A stretch of 64,000 nucleotides of DNA from Gillisia lutea (GCF_021568705.1 NZ_JAKGTH010000006.1:372001-436000), one strand, 5' to 3'; counted from the stretch's first letter, positions 55,117-63,595 are shown. Notes: generated by a model not told the origin, from the sequence alone. Numbers and translations are program-made.

Positions 55117-55374
55117 ATGAGTAAGAACAACAAACCTTTTCACAAACAGGATCTTAATTTTGTTTTCGGAAAGAAAAATTATACAGTAATGTTTATTGGC
55201 CTTGCCGTTATTGCATTAGGTTTTATTCTTATGGCAGGCGGTGGTAGCGACGATCCTACTGTTTTTAACCCAGAGATCTATAATTTTAGAAGAATACGTT
55301 TAGCACCCGCTTTGGTGCTTCTTGGCTTTGGAATAGAAGTATATGCCATTTTACTGAATCCCAATAAAAAATAA
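55117..55374 (+). CDS. DUF3098 family small membrane protein
   Basis: The product is 85 residues with two helices (about 24-43, 63-80) and the conserved pattern FGKKNYTVMFIGLAVIALGF followed by LMAGGGSDDPTVFNPEIYNF and RRIRLAPALVLLGFGIEVYA. DUF3098 is restricted to Bacteroidota, nearly always between ftsX and uppP, so a link to division or cell-wall precursor recycling is likely but unproven. Confidence 0.93.
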   Translation: MSKNNKPFHKQDLNFVFGKKNYTVMFIGLAVIALGFILMAGGGSDDPTVFNPEIYNFRRIRLAPALVLLGFGIEVYAILLNPNKK

Positions 55375-55379
55375 CAAAT

Positions 55380-56174
55380 TTGAACGCATTTGACGCTGTA
55401 GTCCTTGGAATAATTCAGGGCCTAACCGAATTTTTACCTGTTTCCTCAAGCGGGCATCTTGAAATTGGGAAAGCAATATTAGGAGATAACAGTATTCCCA
55501 GCGAATCTCTAATGTTTACTGTAATTCTTCATTTTGCAACTGCACTAAGCACCATTGTGGTGTTTAGAAAAGATGTATGGGAGATCCTTGGAGGGCTCCT
55601 TCAATTCAGGTGGAATGAAGAGACCCAATTTTCAATCAAAATAATAGTATCGATGATCCCCGCAGCTTTCGTTGGGCTATTTTTCGAAGAAGAATTAGAA
55701 TCGCTTTTTGGGGGGAACATCCTCTTTGTAGGTTTCATGTTAATTATTACCGCCCTTTTACTATGGCTTGCAGATAAAGCTAAGTTTACAGGAAAACCTG
55801 TTAGTTACACCAATGCTTTTGTAATTGGAGTTTCTCAGGCAATTGCGATTCTTCCGGGGATATCAAGATCGGGAGCAACTATCTCAACTTCAGTATTACT
55901 TGGAAATGACAAATCCAGAGCTGCAAGATTTTCTTTTTTAATGGTCGTTCCGCTTATTTTAGGAAAAATAGCCAAAGATCTCTTAAGTGGAGATCTTACC
56001 GAAAGCACCACAGCTCCCTCTCTCTTAATAATAGGATTTGTTGCAGCATTTTTAGCAGGCCTAGTAGCCTGCACCTGGATGATCGCCCTGGTTAGAAAAA
56101 GCAAACTTTCATATTTTGCTATTTACTGTTTTATAGTAGGAATCATCGCAATAGGTTTTGGATATGCAAACTAG
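55380..56174 (+). CDS. uppP: undecaprenyl-diphosphate phosphatase
   Basis: The product is 264 residues with about eight helices, and translation begins at TTG 55380, five bases after the DUF3098 stop; the family N-terminus starts exactly there. Active-site motifs are GIIQGLTEFLPVSSSGHLEI near 10-30 and ILPGISRSGATISTSVLLG near 155-173. It recycles undecaprenyl diphosphate for peptidoglycan and O-antigen synthesis and confers bacitracin tolerance. The stop overlaps the truB start by 11 bases. Confidence 0.96.
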   Translation: MNAFDAVVLGIIQGLTEFLPVSSSGHLEIGKAILGDNSIPSESLMFTVILHFATALSTIVVFRKDVWEILGGLLQFRWNEETQFSIKIIVSMIPAAFVGLFFEEELESLFGGNILFVGFMLIITALLLWLADKAKFTGKPVSYTNAFVIGVSQAIAILPGISRSGATISTSVLLGNDKSRAARFSFLMVVPLILGKIAKDLLSGDLTESTTAPSLLIIGFVAAFLAGLVACTWMIALVRKSKLSYFAIYCFIVGIIAIGFGYAN

Positions 56175-56865
56175 AGAATATACTGTAGAAGACTTCAAAG
56201 AAGGTCAAGTCCTGCTTTTTGACAAACCTTTGGGATGGACCTCATTTCAGGTGGTTAATAAGGTAAGATGGCTTATAAGACAAAGTTGCAAGATAAAAAA
56301 GATCAAGGTTGGGCATGCCGGAACTCTAGATCCGTTGGCTACAGGTCTGCTTATAATTTGCACCGGAAAATTCACCAAGACCATTGATGAGCTTCAGGGA
56401 CAAATAAAAGAATATACCGGAACCATAACCTTAGGTGGAACTACTCCATCTTATGATCTGGAAACCGAAATCGATCAGACTTTTGACATTGCGCATATTA
56501 CCGAAGACAAAGTACATGCAGCTACTAAAAATTTTATTGGAGAGATAGAGCAAGTTCCTCCGGTTTTTTCAGCATTGAAGAAAGACGGAAAAAGACTTTA
56601 TGAGTATGCCAGAAGCGGAGAAGAGGTAAAGATCAATTCCAGAAAAATCAAGATTTCGGCTTTCGATATTACCGATATCCGATTTCCTGAAGTAGATTTT
56701 AGAGTGGTTTGTAGTAAGGGCACCTATATTAGAAGCTTGGCGAATGATTTTGGGAAAGCGCTTGAAAGCGGGGCACATCTTTCAACCCTTAGACGTACAA
56801 AAATTGGTAATTACCAGGTTACCGATGCTATAGATATACCTACTTTTGAAAAATTACTACCTTAA
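56164..56865 (+). CDS. truB: tRNA pseudouridine(55) synthase
   Basis: The start at ATG 56164 overlaps the end of uppP. The 233-residue product has VLLFDKPLGWTSFQVVNKVR, KVGHAGTLDPLATGLLIICT with the catalytic Asp near 56, KEYTGTITLGGTTPSYDLET, PPVFSALKKDGKRLYEYARS and CSKGTYIRSLANDFGKAL. It makes the universal pseudouridine 55 in the T loop. It lacks the C-terminal PUA extension of the longer TruB forms. Confidence 0.96.
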   Translation: MQTREYTVEDFKEGQVLLFDKPLGWTSFQVVNKVRWLIRQSCKIKKIKVGHAGTLDPLATGLLIICTGKFTKTIDELQGQIKEYTGTITLGGTTPSYDLETEIDQTFDIAHITEDKVHAATKNFIGEIEQVPPVFSALKKDGKRLYEYARSGEEVKINSRKIKISAFDITDIRFPEVDFRVVCSKGTYIRSLANDFGKALESGAHLSTLRRTKIGNYQVTDAIDIPTFEKLLP

Positions 56866-56903
56866 GCACAGAATAAATACCTGACCCTGGCAGTTTTAAT
56901 TCT

Positions 56904-57614
56904 ATGGATTTTTTTGACAAACACAAAGCTCTTATTATTACCCTTCTGTTCTTTGCAGTATTATTGCTAGGGCTTTATAATTTCAATTTATCGAATAACA
57001 ACCGTAAGACACGGGAACTATTAGTAGACCTTGAAAGTTTTAAAACTGAAGAGCCTATACAGGAAGCACCCAAAGCTGAAGAAAATGTTGCAAAACCTAA
57101 AGCAGTAAAGACACATCAGGCCTTCAATGAAAACCAGGAAACTCGTGAGACCAATTTCGATCAGCAGCTAAATGAAATCTTCGAAAAGAACAGTGCATCA
57201 CAAAGTGAAAGTACACCTTCAGAAAATTCAGGCGCTTCAGGAGATTATACACTTCAAAAAGCTACAAAAAAGCCCCAGCAAAAAAGATCGGACGGAAATA
57301 ATGCTGCTAAAATCACCTCTACTAAATCTGGCGGAATAGATAACAGTTCTATTTCATTCTCCCTGAAAGACAGAACGGCCATAAATATTCCAAATCCTAT
57401 CTATACCTGTGATGTTGCAGGAAAGATAGTTATTAACATAAGCGTTAATGAAGAAGGCCGAGTGATAAAAACAGCCATCAATAAAGGAAGTTCTACATCC
57501 CAGAATGAATGTTTGACCGAACAGGCATTAGAATACGCATCACAAGCCATTTTTAGCAGGTTAGCCGGCCGAAACAACCAACCCGGCACCATTACCTATC
57601 AATTTAAACCTTAA
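56904..57614 (+). CDS. TonB-like membrane-anchored protein
   Basis: The product is 236 residues. An N-terminal helix (about 8-28) is followed by a long low-complexity Lys/Glu/Pro/Ser linker and a C-terminal domain (about 150-236) with DVAGKIVINISVNEEGRVIK, CLTEQALEYASQAIFSRLAG and PGTITYQFKP. This matches the TonB/TolA C-terminal fold used to energise receptors, although no ExbB/ExbD genes are near. It lies between truB (38 bases) and tag (5 bases) and may be cotranscribed with tag. It may serve a TonB-like or structural envelope role. Confidence 0.75.
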   Translation: MDFFDKHKALIITLLFFAVLLLGLYNFNLSNNNRKTRELLVDLESFKTEEPIQEAPKAEENVAKPKAVKTHQAFNENQETRETNFDQQLNEIFEKNSASQSESTPSENSGASGDYTLQKATKKPQQKRSDGNNAAKITSTKSGGIDNSSISFSLKDRTAINIPNPIYTCDVAGKIVINISVNEEGRVIKTAINKGSSTSQNECLTEQALEYASQAIFSRLAGRNNQPGTITYQFKP

Positions 57615-57619
57615 ATATT

Positions 57620-58195
57620 ATGAGTGAATTAAAACGTTGTGGATGGTGTGTGGGAGATCAACTTTATGAAGCTTATCATGATGCTGAATGGGGTGTCCCG
57701 GTATATGATGATGCAACACTATTTGAATTTTTAGTTTTAGAAACTTTTCAAGCAGGTTTAAGCTGGATAACAATCCTTAGAAAAAGAGAGAATTTTAGAG
57801 CTGCTTTTGACGATTTCAACTACCAAAAGATTGCTGAATATTCAGAAGAAAAGATTCAGGAACTACTGCAAGATGCTGGAATTATTCGAAACAAATTAAA
57901 GGTTAGGGCTACTGTTACCAATGCCCAAGCTTTTATGCAGGTGCAGCAAGAATTTGGAACCTTTAGTAAATACATCTGGGAATTTGTAGATAACTCTCCT
58001 ATTCACAATGAAATTACCGACTATAAAAAAGCTCCTCCCACCACCCCGATAAGTGATAAACTTAGCAAAGATCTAAAGAAGAGAGGTTTCAAATTTGTGG
58101 GGTCTACAGTGATTTATGCTCATATGCAGGCAACAGGAATGGTTAACGACCACGAAATAGAGTGTCACCGTTATCATGAAATAAAGAGGCTTTAG
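57620..58195 (+). CDS. tag: DNA-3-methyladenine glycosylase I
   Basis: The product is 191 residues and full length. It begins ELKRCGWCVGDQLYEAYHDA with the zinc Cys, then EWGVPVYDDATLFEFLVLET, FQAGLSWITILRKRENFRAA, DAGIIRNKLKVRATVTNAQA, and FKFVGSTVIYAHMQATGMVN followed by DHEIECHRY with zinc ligands. It removes 3-methyladenine from DNA. Its stop overlaps the convergent aat stop by four bases. Confidence 0.96.
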   Translation: MSELKRCGWCVGDQLYEAYHDAEWGVPVYDDATLFEFLVLETFQAGLSWITILRKRENFRAAFDDFNYQKIAEYSEEKIQELLQDAGIIRNKLKVRATVTNAQAFMQVQQEFGTFSKYIWEFVDNSPIHNEITDYKKAPPTTPISDKLSKDLKKRGFKFVGSTVIYAHMQATGMVNDHEIECHRYHEIKRL

Positions 58196-58833
58196 CTCTT
58201 TAGAAATTTCAAGAATTCTTCTCGAGAAATTTCTTCTGCTCCCAAAGATTCTAAATGCGGGGTATACACCTGACAATCTATAAGTTTTACTCCCTCCTCC
58301 TTAAGCTTTTCTACAAGTTTTATAAAACCGTATTTAGATGCATTGCTCACTTTCGAAAACATGCTCTCACCACAAAAAATCTTTTTTTCTTTTAAGTAAA
58401 CTCCGTACAATCCACCCACCAATCCTCCTTCCAGCCATACTTCTACCGAGAGTACCGAGCCTAACGTATGTAATTTGGAATAAGCTTCCTGCATTTCTGA
58501 AGTGATCCACGTTCCATCCTGATCTTCTCTTTTTATTGTAGCACAATTGGCCGCCACCTCTTTGAAAGCTATATTGTAGGTAACTTTAAAAGTTTCCTTT
58601 TTAAGCAATTGTTTCATGCTCTTGGAAACCTTTAATTTCTTCGGAAAAAGAACCATACGAGGATCCGGGCTCCACCATAAAATAGGTTGTGAAGCATCAT
58701 ACCAAGGAAAAATTCCGTGATTATAGGCATACAACAATCTCCCTGCCGAGAGGTCACCGCCAATAGCAAGTAAACCATCTTCATTGGCCTGGTCTACAGA
58801 AGGAAATTGATATTTTAAAGATTTTTTATGCAC
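58192..58833 (-). CDS. aat: leucyl/phenylalanyl-tRNA-protein transferase
   Basis: The product is 213 residues. It has FPSVDQANEDGLLAIGGDLS, LLYAYNHGIFPWYDASQPIL with WWSPDPRMVLFPKKLKVSKS, QMQEAY-like text (SEMQEAYSKLHTLGSVLSVE), GGLYGVYLKEKKIFCGESMF and LIDCQVYTPHLESLGAEEIS. It adds Leu or Phe to N-terminal Arg or Lys for ClpS/ClpAP degradation (N-end rule). Overlaps the tag stop tail to tail. Confidence 0.96.
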   Translation of the reverse strand: MHKKSLKYQFPSVDQANEDGLLAIGGDLSAGRLLYAYNHGIFPWYDASQPILWWSPDPRMVLFPKKLKVSKSMKQLLKKETFKVTYNIAFKEVAANCATIKREDQDGTWITSEMQEAYSKLHTLGSVLSVEVWLEGGLVGGLYGVYLKEKKIFCGESMFSKVSNASKYGFIKLVEKLKEEGVKLIDCQVYTPHLESLGAEEISREEFLKFLKS

Positions 58834-58862
58834 TATGCAGGACTAATTTTGTCTTCAGTAAA

Positions 58863-58941
58863 TAAAAAAGCTGTTTTAAAAGTTTTTGAGATTTGGGAAT
58901 GAACCATAACAGGTTAACCAATATCAACTTTCAAAACAGCT
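58863..58941 (-). terminator. terminator of the flavin-reductase/DUF3127 operon
   Basis: On the reverse strand AGCTGTTTTGAAAGTT (58941-58926) pairs with AACTTTTAAAACAGCT (58884-58869), 15 of 16 pairs standard or G-U, followed by TTTTTTATTT. The loop is about 40 bases. Confidence 0.75.
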
Positions 58942-58985
58942 CCATTATCCGATCTTCTTACTTAAAATCGGTAAGTCTCTCTTAT

Positions 58986-59360
58986 TTAAAATGGAAGATC
59001 ATCAAAATCTTCGTCATTCAAATCTTTTGCAGGCTCGAATTGATCTGCCGGTGGCGGTACATTTTGTCCTGCAGGTGCTCCTGCCTGTAAGTTTTCAATT
59101 CTCCAACCCTGGATAGAATTAAAATATTTTGTTTCCCCCTGCGGATTCACCCACTCGCGCCCTCTTAGGTTAACACCAATCTTTACCGGCTGCCCGACAT
59201 GGAAATTGTTCAGTAAATCTGTTTTATCCTGAACAAATTCTATCATGATATGTTGAGGATATTGCTCCTCTGTAGTAACTACTACCTCACGCTTTCTAAA
59301 CCCATTGCTTCCAAAAGTTTGGGTTTCTCCTACCATCTTAATTTTACCTTGTACTTCCAT
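58986..59360 (-). CDS. DUF3127 OB-fold protein with SSB-like tail
   Basis: The product is 124 residues. Residues 1-95 match DUF3127 (EVQGKIKMVGETQTFGSNGF, RKREVVVTTEEQYPQHIMIE, GQPVKIGVNLRGREWVNPQG and YFNSIQGWRIENLQ), predicted to be an OB fold. A Gly/Ala/Pro linker leads to a tail ending NDEDFDDLPF. That ending copies the DDDxPF C-terminus by which single-stranded-DNA-binding proteins recruit partners. It lies 4 bases after the flavin reductase gene. Function unknown; a nucleic-acid role is inferred. Confidence 0.88.
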   Translation of the reverse strand: MEVQGKIKMVGETQTFGSNGFRKREVVVTTEEQYPQHIMIEFVQDKTDLLNNFHVGQPVKIGVNLRGREWVNPQGETKYFNSIQGWRIENLQAGAPAGQNVPPPADQFEPAKDLNDEDFDDLPF

Positions 59361-59364
59361 TCTA

Positions 59365-60240
59365 CTATTTATTTGCTAATAATAATTTCCAGGCTTTCGC
59401 CGGTTCGTCGTTCTGTAAATATAATTGTGCTTTTAGATGAATCTTTTCAAGACTGTTTGACTTGATCGTCTCTAAAGCAGCTGCTTCTTCTTTTAAAAAA
59501 AGCTGAATCTCTTCCTGGGATGGCAACTCTTCAACATTCCCTAGTTTCCCTAAGTCATTTCCGGTTAAGACTTTACTGGTTCTTATTTCTTCCGGAATAC
59601 TATCAACTCCTATCCCAAGACTTGCTAATGGTTTAGGAACTTCAAACATTCCCATATTGGCTCTGGTATACCAGTTCCCACCCATTCGGGCAACAAGATC
59701 TATTTTATGCTGATCTATAAAGCCGGTATCATCGAGAATAGCTTCATCAAAATGCATCCGCACCACCTCACATATCACCAAATTCCCTGCACCGCCTTCC
59801 TGACCAAGCTCTACCACTTCATTGATCTTACACTCAAATTGCACCGGAGATTCTGCCACTCTAAATGGCTTTACAACATCCGATTTCAACATGGTCAAGC
59901 CTGCTTTTTCAAATTCATTTACACCTTCTTCATACTCTGTGCTGGAAAGTGACATTTGCTGGACTATATTGTAATTCACAATGTTTATCACAACCTCCTT
60001 CGTGGCCTTAGCATTTAAAAAAGTGTGTTTAACTGTATTGTCTCTACCTCTTCTTGCTGGTGAAAAAACAAGAATTGGTGGGTTAGCACTAAATACATTG
60101 AAAAAACTGAAAGGAGACAAATTTGGCCTTCCTTCCTCGTCTAGAGTACTGGCAAAAGCTATTGGCCTAGGACCAACCGCACCAAGTAAATATTGATGAC
60201 GTTTTCCTGTACTTATTTCAGATGGATCTATTGAGAGCAT
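59365..60240 (-). CDS. flavin reductase family protein
   Basis: The start at ATG 60240 (MLSIDPSEISTGKRHQYLLG) gives 291 residues; the upstream frame adds 17 unrelated codons. A flavin-reductase-like split-barrel covers about 20-190 (AVGPRPIAFASTLDEEGRPN, SPFSFFNVFSANPPILVFSP, KEVVINIVNYNIVQQMSLSS and CKINEVVELGQEGGAGNLVI). The roughly 90-residue C-terminal part is helical and not recognised. It probably binds FMN. First gene of the operon with DUF3127. Confidence 0.88.
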   Translation of the reverse strand: MLSIDPSEISTGKRHQYLLGAVGPRPIAFASTLDEEGRPNLSPFSFFNVFSANPPILVFSPARRGRDNTVKHTFLNAKATKEVVINIVNYNIVQQMSLSSTEYEEGVNEFEKAGLTMLKSDVVKPFRVAESPVQFECKINEVVELGQEGGAGNLVICEVVRMHFDEAILDDTGFIDQHKIDLVARMGGNWYTRANMGMFEVPKPLASLGIGVDSIPEEIRTSKVLTGNDLGKLGNVEELPSQEEIQLFLKEEAAALETIKSNSLEKIHLKAQLYLQNDEPAKAWKLLLANK

Positions 60241-60348
60241 ATACAATTTTCCACAAATATAACGAATAGAGGGAGGAATGAAAAACCTCATCCCAACAAT
60301 AATATTAACACAGATTAGTTATCTTTAAAACCTTCTAAATATGGTTTC

Positions 60349-61497
60349 ATGAACTTTTCTTACGAGAGAAACTTTACACGCTGGTTTATTATTATTTCCT
60401 CCTTATTAATCGTGGGATTAATATTATGGAATACCTCCATTTTCTTTGAAAGGCTAAAACAGGATGAGCGTGACAAAATGAAGATATGGAGTGCCGCACA
60501 GGCTTTTTTAGACAAGGCAACTGAAGATACCGATATAGAGCTCACCCTTCAAATCTTAAATAAGAACACCAGTATTCCAACTATTTGGGAAGATGAAAAA
60601 GGAAATATTATAGATGGTTTAAACTTACCCTTAGAAACCAGGAAAGACCCAGAGAAACTTAAGAATTACGTGGCTCAACTCAAAACCGAGAATGAGCCTA
60701 TTGAAATGTTCCTGAGCAAGAATAGGGTTCATAAAATCTATTACGGAGATTCTCCGTTGCTCACAAAAATCAAATATTACCCTATTTTTCTCCTACTTAT
60801 CATATTTCTTTTCATTGGGGTGGTCTATTTCTTTTACACCACTACTAAATCGAGCGAACAGAATAAGCTATGGGCAGGAATGGCAAAAGAGACCGCTCAT
60901 CAAATAGGAACCCCTTTGTCTTCTTTAATAGGTTGGACAGAAATTCTTAAAGCCGAAGATGTAAATCAGGTTTATATTGAAGAGATTGAAAAAGATGTGG
61001 AACGCCTAAAGACCATCACCGACAGGTTTTCTAAAATTGGCTCTATGCCCAAACTTTCAAAAACGGATATCGTTAAAGCTACCCAGGAAAGTTTCGATTA
61101 TTTAAAAGTGCGTAGTTCTAATTTAATAGATTTTAGCCTTAAGCTTCCAGAAGCTGCCATCTATGTTAATTTGAACGAATCATTATACAGCTGGACCATT
61201 GAGAATCTGGTAAAAAACGCCATAGATGCCATGCGAGGAAAAGGAGAATTACAACTTGAACTTAAACAAGATTCCAACTGGGTCTACATCAATATTAAAG
61301 ATACCGGAAAAGGCATCTCTAAAAGTAAACACCAGCTTATCTTCGAGCCAGGATACACCTCTAAAAAACGCGGTTGGGGCTTAGGACTTTCCTTAGCCAA
61401 AAGAATTATTGAAGAATACCATAATGGCAAAATAAAGGTGCTAAGCAGCGAAATAAATAAAGGAACTACTTTTCAAATCGCTTTGAAAAAGATCTAA
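60349..61497 (+). CDS. sensor histidine kinase
   Basis: The product is 382 residues. Helices at about 12-30 and 145-165 flank a periplasmic sensor of about 115 residues. The cytoplasmic part has the H box MAKETAHQIGTPLSSLIGW with His184, then the ATPase motifs LVKNAIDAMRGKGELQLELK (N box), IKDTGKGISKSKHQLIFEPG (G1/F box) and KRGWGLGLSLAKRIIEEYHN (G2). No HAMP domain is obvious. No response regulator gene is adjacent, so its partner is elsewhere. The stop overlaps the convergent thioesterase stop by four bases. Confidence 0.93.
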   Translation: MNFSYERNFTRWFIIISSLLIVGLILWNTSIFFERLKQDERDKMKIWSAAQAFLDKATEDTDIELTLQILNKNTSIPTIWEDEKGNIIDGLNLPLETRKDPEKLKNYVAQLKTENEPIEMFLSKNRVHKIYYGDSPLLTKIKYYPIFLLLIIFLFIGVVYFFYTTTKSSEQNKLWAGMAKETAHQIGTPLSSLIGWTEILKAEDVNQVYIEEIEKDVERLKTITDRFSKIGSMPKLSKTDIVKATQESFDYLKVRSSNLIDFSLKLPEAAIYVNLNESLYSWTIENLVKNAIDAMRGKGELQLELKQDSNWVYINIKDTGKGISKSKHQLIFEPGYTSKKRGWGLGLSLAKRIIEEYHNGKIKVLSSEINKGTTFQIALKKI

Positions 61498-61904
61498 TAC
61501 CCAGACATTATTTCCCGTAAATCTTCAGGAATTCTATAGGTCTTCTCTAAATTGAAATCGAAACACACCGCCACATCCTTACCCACAGCACACACTTCTT
61601 CCTTATCATTTAGAATTACATGCTCTAAGCAAAAACTGCTATTTTTCATATACAGCAACTTCGTCTTAATGGTTGCCGTTCCCGGGTAGTATAACGATTT
61701 TTTAAAGTCGCAATGAGTAGAAACCAGCATAGGCCCTTTTTTCATTTGGTCATAATCTTTAGCTAAGCCCGTGGCCTCCCAAAAATTGACTCTTCCAGAC
61801 TGCATAATTCGCATAAAAACCAAATTGTTCACATGGCTGTATGTGTCCAGATCACTCCAATCAATTCTTATTTCCAAGCTCAACTTATACTCTTCAAAAC
61901 TCAT
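61494..61904 (-). CDS. hot-dog fold acyl-CoA thioesterase
   Basis: The product is 136 residues of the 4HBT family. It has LEIRIDWSDLDTYSHVNNLV with the conserved D-x-x-x-H-V-N-N motif, FMRIMQSGRVNFWEATGLAK, and FDLEKTYRIPE-like text near the end. Such enzymes hydrolyse acyl-CoA; the chain length is not predictable. Its ATG shares one base with the stop of the HIT gene (TAATG), so the pair is coupled. Confidence 0.9.
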   Translation of the reverse strand: MSFEEYKLSLEIRIDWSDLDTYSHVNNLVFMRIMQSGRVNFWEATGLAKDYDQMKKGPMLVSTHCDFKKSLYYPGTATIKTKLLYMKNSSFCLEHVILNDKEEVCAVGKDVAVCFDFNLEKTYRIPEDLREIMSGY

Positions 61905-62293
61905 TAGAAATTGGCTTTAATGCTTTTGGTAAGATCTTCAAGCTCTTCTTTTGAAACAGCTACCTTGTTTCTAAAATCCATTTCACTCATTTGATTTAAA
62001 GGAATAAGATGAACGTGTACATGCGGCACTTCTAAACCTATTACTGCCATCCCCACGCGTTTACAGGGAACCGTTTTTTCTAAGGCTATCGCCACTTTTC
62101 TAGAGAACTCCATCAACCCTTGATATGTATCTTTCTCCAGATCGAAGATCTTGTTAACTTCTTGCTTAGGTATACACAGCGTATGCCCTTTGGCGTTAGG
62201 GTTGATATCTAAAAACGCTAGAAACTCATCGGTTTCAGCTACTTTATATGCGGGAAGTTCTCCGCTTATAATTTTTGAAAATATAGTTGCCAT
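61904..62293 (-). CDS. HIT family nucleotide-binding protein (HINT type)
   Basis: The product is 129 residues. It starts MATIFSKIISGELPAYKVAE, then FLDINPNAKGHTLCIPKQEV, GVAVIG-like AVIGLEVPHVHVHLIPLNQM with the HxHxH catalytic triad (HVHVH). HINT enzymes cleave nucleoside phosphoramidates. It follows greA on the same strand but is separated from it by a strong terminator. Confidence 0.95.
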   Translation of the reverse strand: MATIFSKIISGELPAYKVAETDEFLAFLDINPNAKGHTLCIPKQEVNKIFDLEKDTYQGLMEFSRKVAIALEKTVPCKRVGMAVIGLEVPHVHVHLIPLNQMSEMDFRNKVAVSKEELEDLTKSIKANF

Positions 62294-62309
62294 AAATGTG
62301 ATTTTGGTT

Positions 62310-62361
62310 AAAAATAAAAAATCCTTTCCAAAGATAATTTACTATTAACTTTAGAAAGGAT
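62310..62361 (-). terminator. terminator of greA
   Basis: On the reverse strand ATCCTTTCTAAAG (62361-62349) pairs with CTTTGGAAAGGAT (62333-62321), followed by TTTTTTATTTTT, just after the greA stop. Confidence 0.88.
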
Positions 62362-62384
62362 GATATTTTAAATTCTTGAAAAAA

Positions 62385-62861
62385 TTACTCTCTCCAGATC
62401 TCTAGAATTTCGAAATTCATGGTTCCATTAGGCACACTAATTTCAGCTATCTCACCTACTTTTTTACCCAACAAACCTTTCCCAATAGGGGAATCTACAG
62501 AAATTTTTCCTGTTTTTAGGTCGGCTTCACTTTGTGCTACCAATTTATAAGTCATCTCCGTTCCATTCGTCTGATTTTTAATCTTCACCAAAGAATGCAC
62601 TAATACTTTAGAGGTATCAAGCTGAGATTCGTCTATCACACGAGCATTTGCAACTATCTCTTCCATTTTAGATATTCTCATTTCTAAAAGTCCCTGTGCT
62701 TCTTTAGCTGCGTCGTACTCTGCATTCTCGCTTAAATCTCCTTTATCTCTAGCTTCTGCAATTGCTTCAGATGCTTTTGGACGTTCCACATCTCTAAGTT
62801 GATTGAGTTCATCTTTCAACTTCTTTAAACCTTCTGCGGTATAATAAGATACTTTACTCAT
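62385..62861 (-). CDS. greA: transcription elongation factor GreA
   Basis: The product is 158 residues and full length. The coiled-coil N-domain has YYTAEGLKKLKDELNQLRDV, KASEAIAEARDKGDLSENAE (acidic tip Asp-Leu-Ser-Glu) and YDAAKEAQGLLEMRISKMEE. The C-domain has LVAQSEADLKTGKISVDSPI and GKGLLGKKVGEIAEISVPNG. It enters the secondary channel of RNA polymerase and triggers cleavage of backtracked RNA. A nested leader hairpin precedes it. Confidence 0.97.
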   Translation of the reverse strand: MSKVSYYTAEGLKKLKDELNQLRDVERPKASEAIAEARDKGDLSENAEYDAAKEAQGLLEMRISKMEEIVANARVIDESQLDTSKVLVHSLVKIKNQTNGTEMTYKLVAQSEADLKTGKISVDSPIGKGLLGKKVGEIAEISVPNGTMNFEILEIWRE

Positions 62862-62879
62862 TGTTTTATCGTTTAACCA

Positions 62880-63056
62880 TTAGCTTTTATAAGGGCCAGA
62901 CCCTTGAATGCTAATTTTGTTATATAATTTTCATGATTTTATAAAACTAAATCCCTTGTCCCGGATTTAGTCAAGCTTTTCAAAGAATAGCGCTTTAAGA
63001 ATGAATTCAGTTTAAAGAGCTACTAAATACAAAAAATCCCATGCTCCATGGGATTT
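62880..63056. promoter_or_regulatory. three hairpins in the divergent greA-lipoprotein spacer
   Basis: From left to right: a nested stem TTAGC...AAGGG-CCAGA-CCCTT...GCTAA (62880-62914), placed in the greA leader; CTAAATCC / GGATTTAG (62947-62970); and AAATCCCATG / CATGGGATTT with a 3-base loop (63034-63056). The third is a strong perfect stem with no gene ending nearby, so it is not explained as a gene terminator. Confidence 0.55.
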
Positions 63057-63123
63057 ATCTAAACAAATATAATAAATTTAAAAATTGAAAACAATTTAAT
63101 TCTTGTTCACAACAATCATCTCC

Positions 63124-63555
63124 ATGATAAAAAAATTGCTTTATATAGTAGTACTTTCTTCTTTCGCTTTCGGATGCTCTTCAGATACCGAATCGGTAAA
63201 GAACCCTTATTTAATAGAGACAAGTTTTACCGCAAAACTGAATCTGAGCTTACCTGAATACAACAGCCTCAACTTTCCGGGAAACACTTATGCCAACTAT
63301 AATTACGGCATAAATGGTTTTGTTGTTTACAATATTAACAACACCCAGTATCTGGCATTTGAGCTAACCGATCCAAATCATGTCGTAAGCGACTGCTCAA
63401 GGCTAAGTGTAAACGGCATTATAGTTTCCTGCAATTGCAACGACGGGAATAAATACAATCTTCTTACAGGGGAGCTAACAGAAGGTTCAGGAGAATATTC
63501 TTTAAAACCATACCGTGTAAGAAAAACCGGCAATATCTTAGAGGTATATAATTAA
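63124..63555 (+). CDS. small lipoprotein of unknown function
   Basis: The start at ATG 63124 (MIKKLLYIVVLSSFAFGCSS) gives 143 residues with the lipobox Cys18; a longer frame seven codons upstream would spoil the signal peptide. The mature part is beta-rich with Tyr and Asn (GNTYANYNYGINGFVVYNIN) and four further Cys near SDCSRLSVNGIIVSCNCNDG, which resembles a small Rieske-like or Cys-cluster segment (C-x-C) but lacks paired Cys-His motifs. No family is assigned. Confidence 0.7.
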   Translation: MIKKLLYIVVLSSFAFGCSSDTESVKNPYLIETSFTAKLNLSLPEYNSLNFPGNTYANYNYGINGFVVYNINNTQYLAFELTDPNHVVSDCSRLSVNGIIVSCNCNDGNKYNLLTGELTEGSGEYSLKPYRVRKTGNILEVYN

Positions 63556-63556
63556 A

Positions 63557-63585
63557 CCTCTCCCCTTATTCTATAAGGAGAGAGG
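63557..63585. terminator. bidirectional hairpin between lipoprotein and receptor genes
   Basis: CCTCTCCCCTTAT (63557-63569) pairs with ATAAGGAGAGAGG (63573-63585) with one mismatch and a 3-base loop, between two convergent stops. No long T tract. Confidence 0.6.
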
Positions 63586-63595
63586 AGTATTAAGC

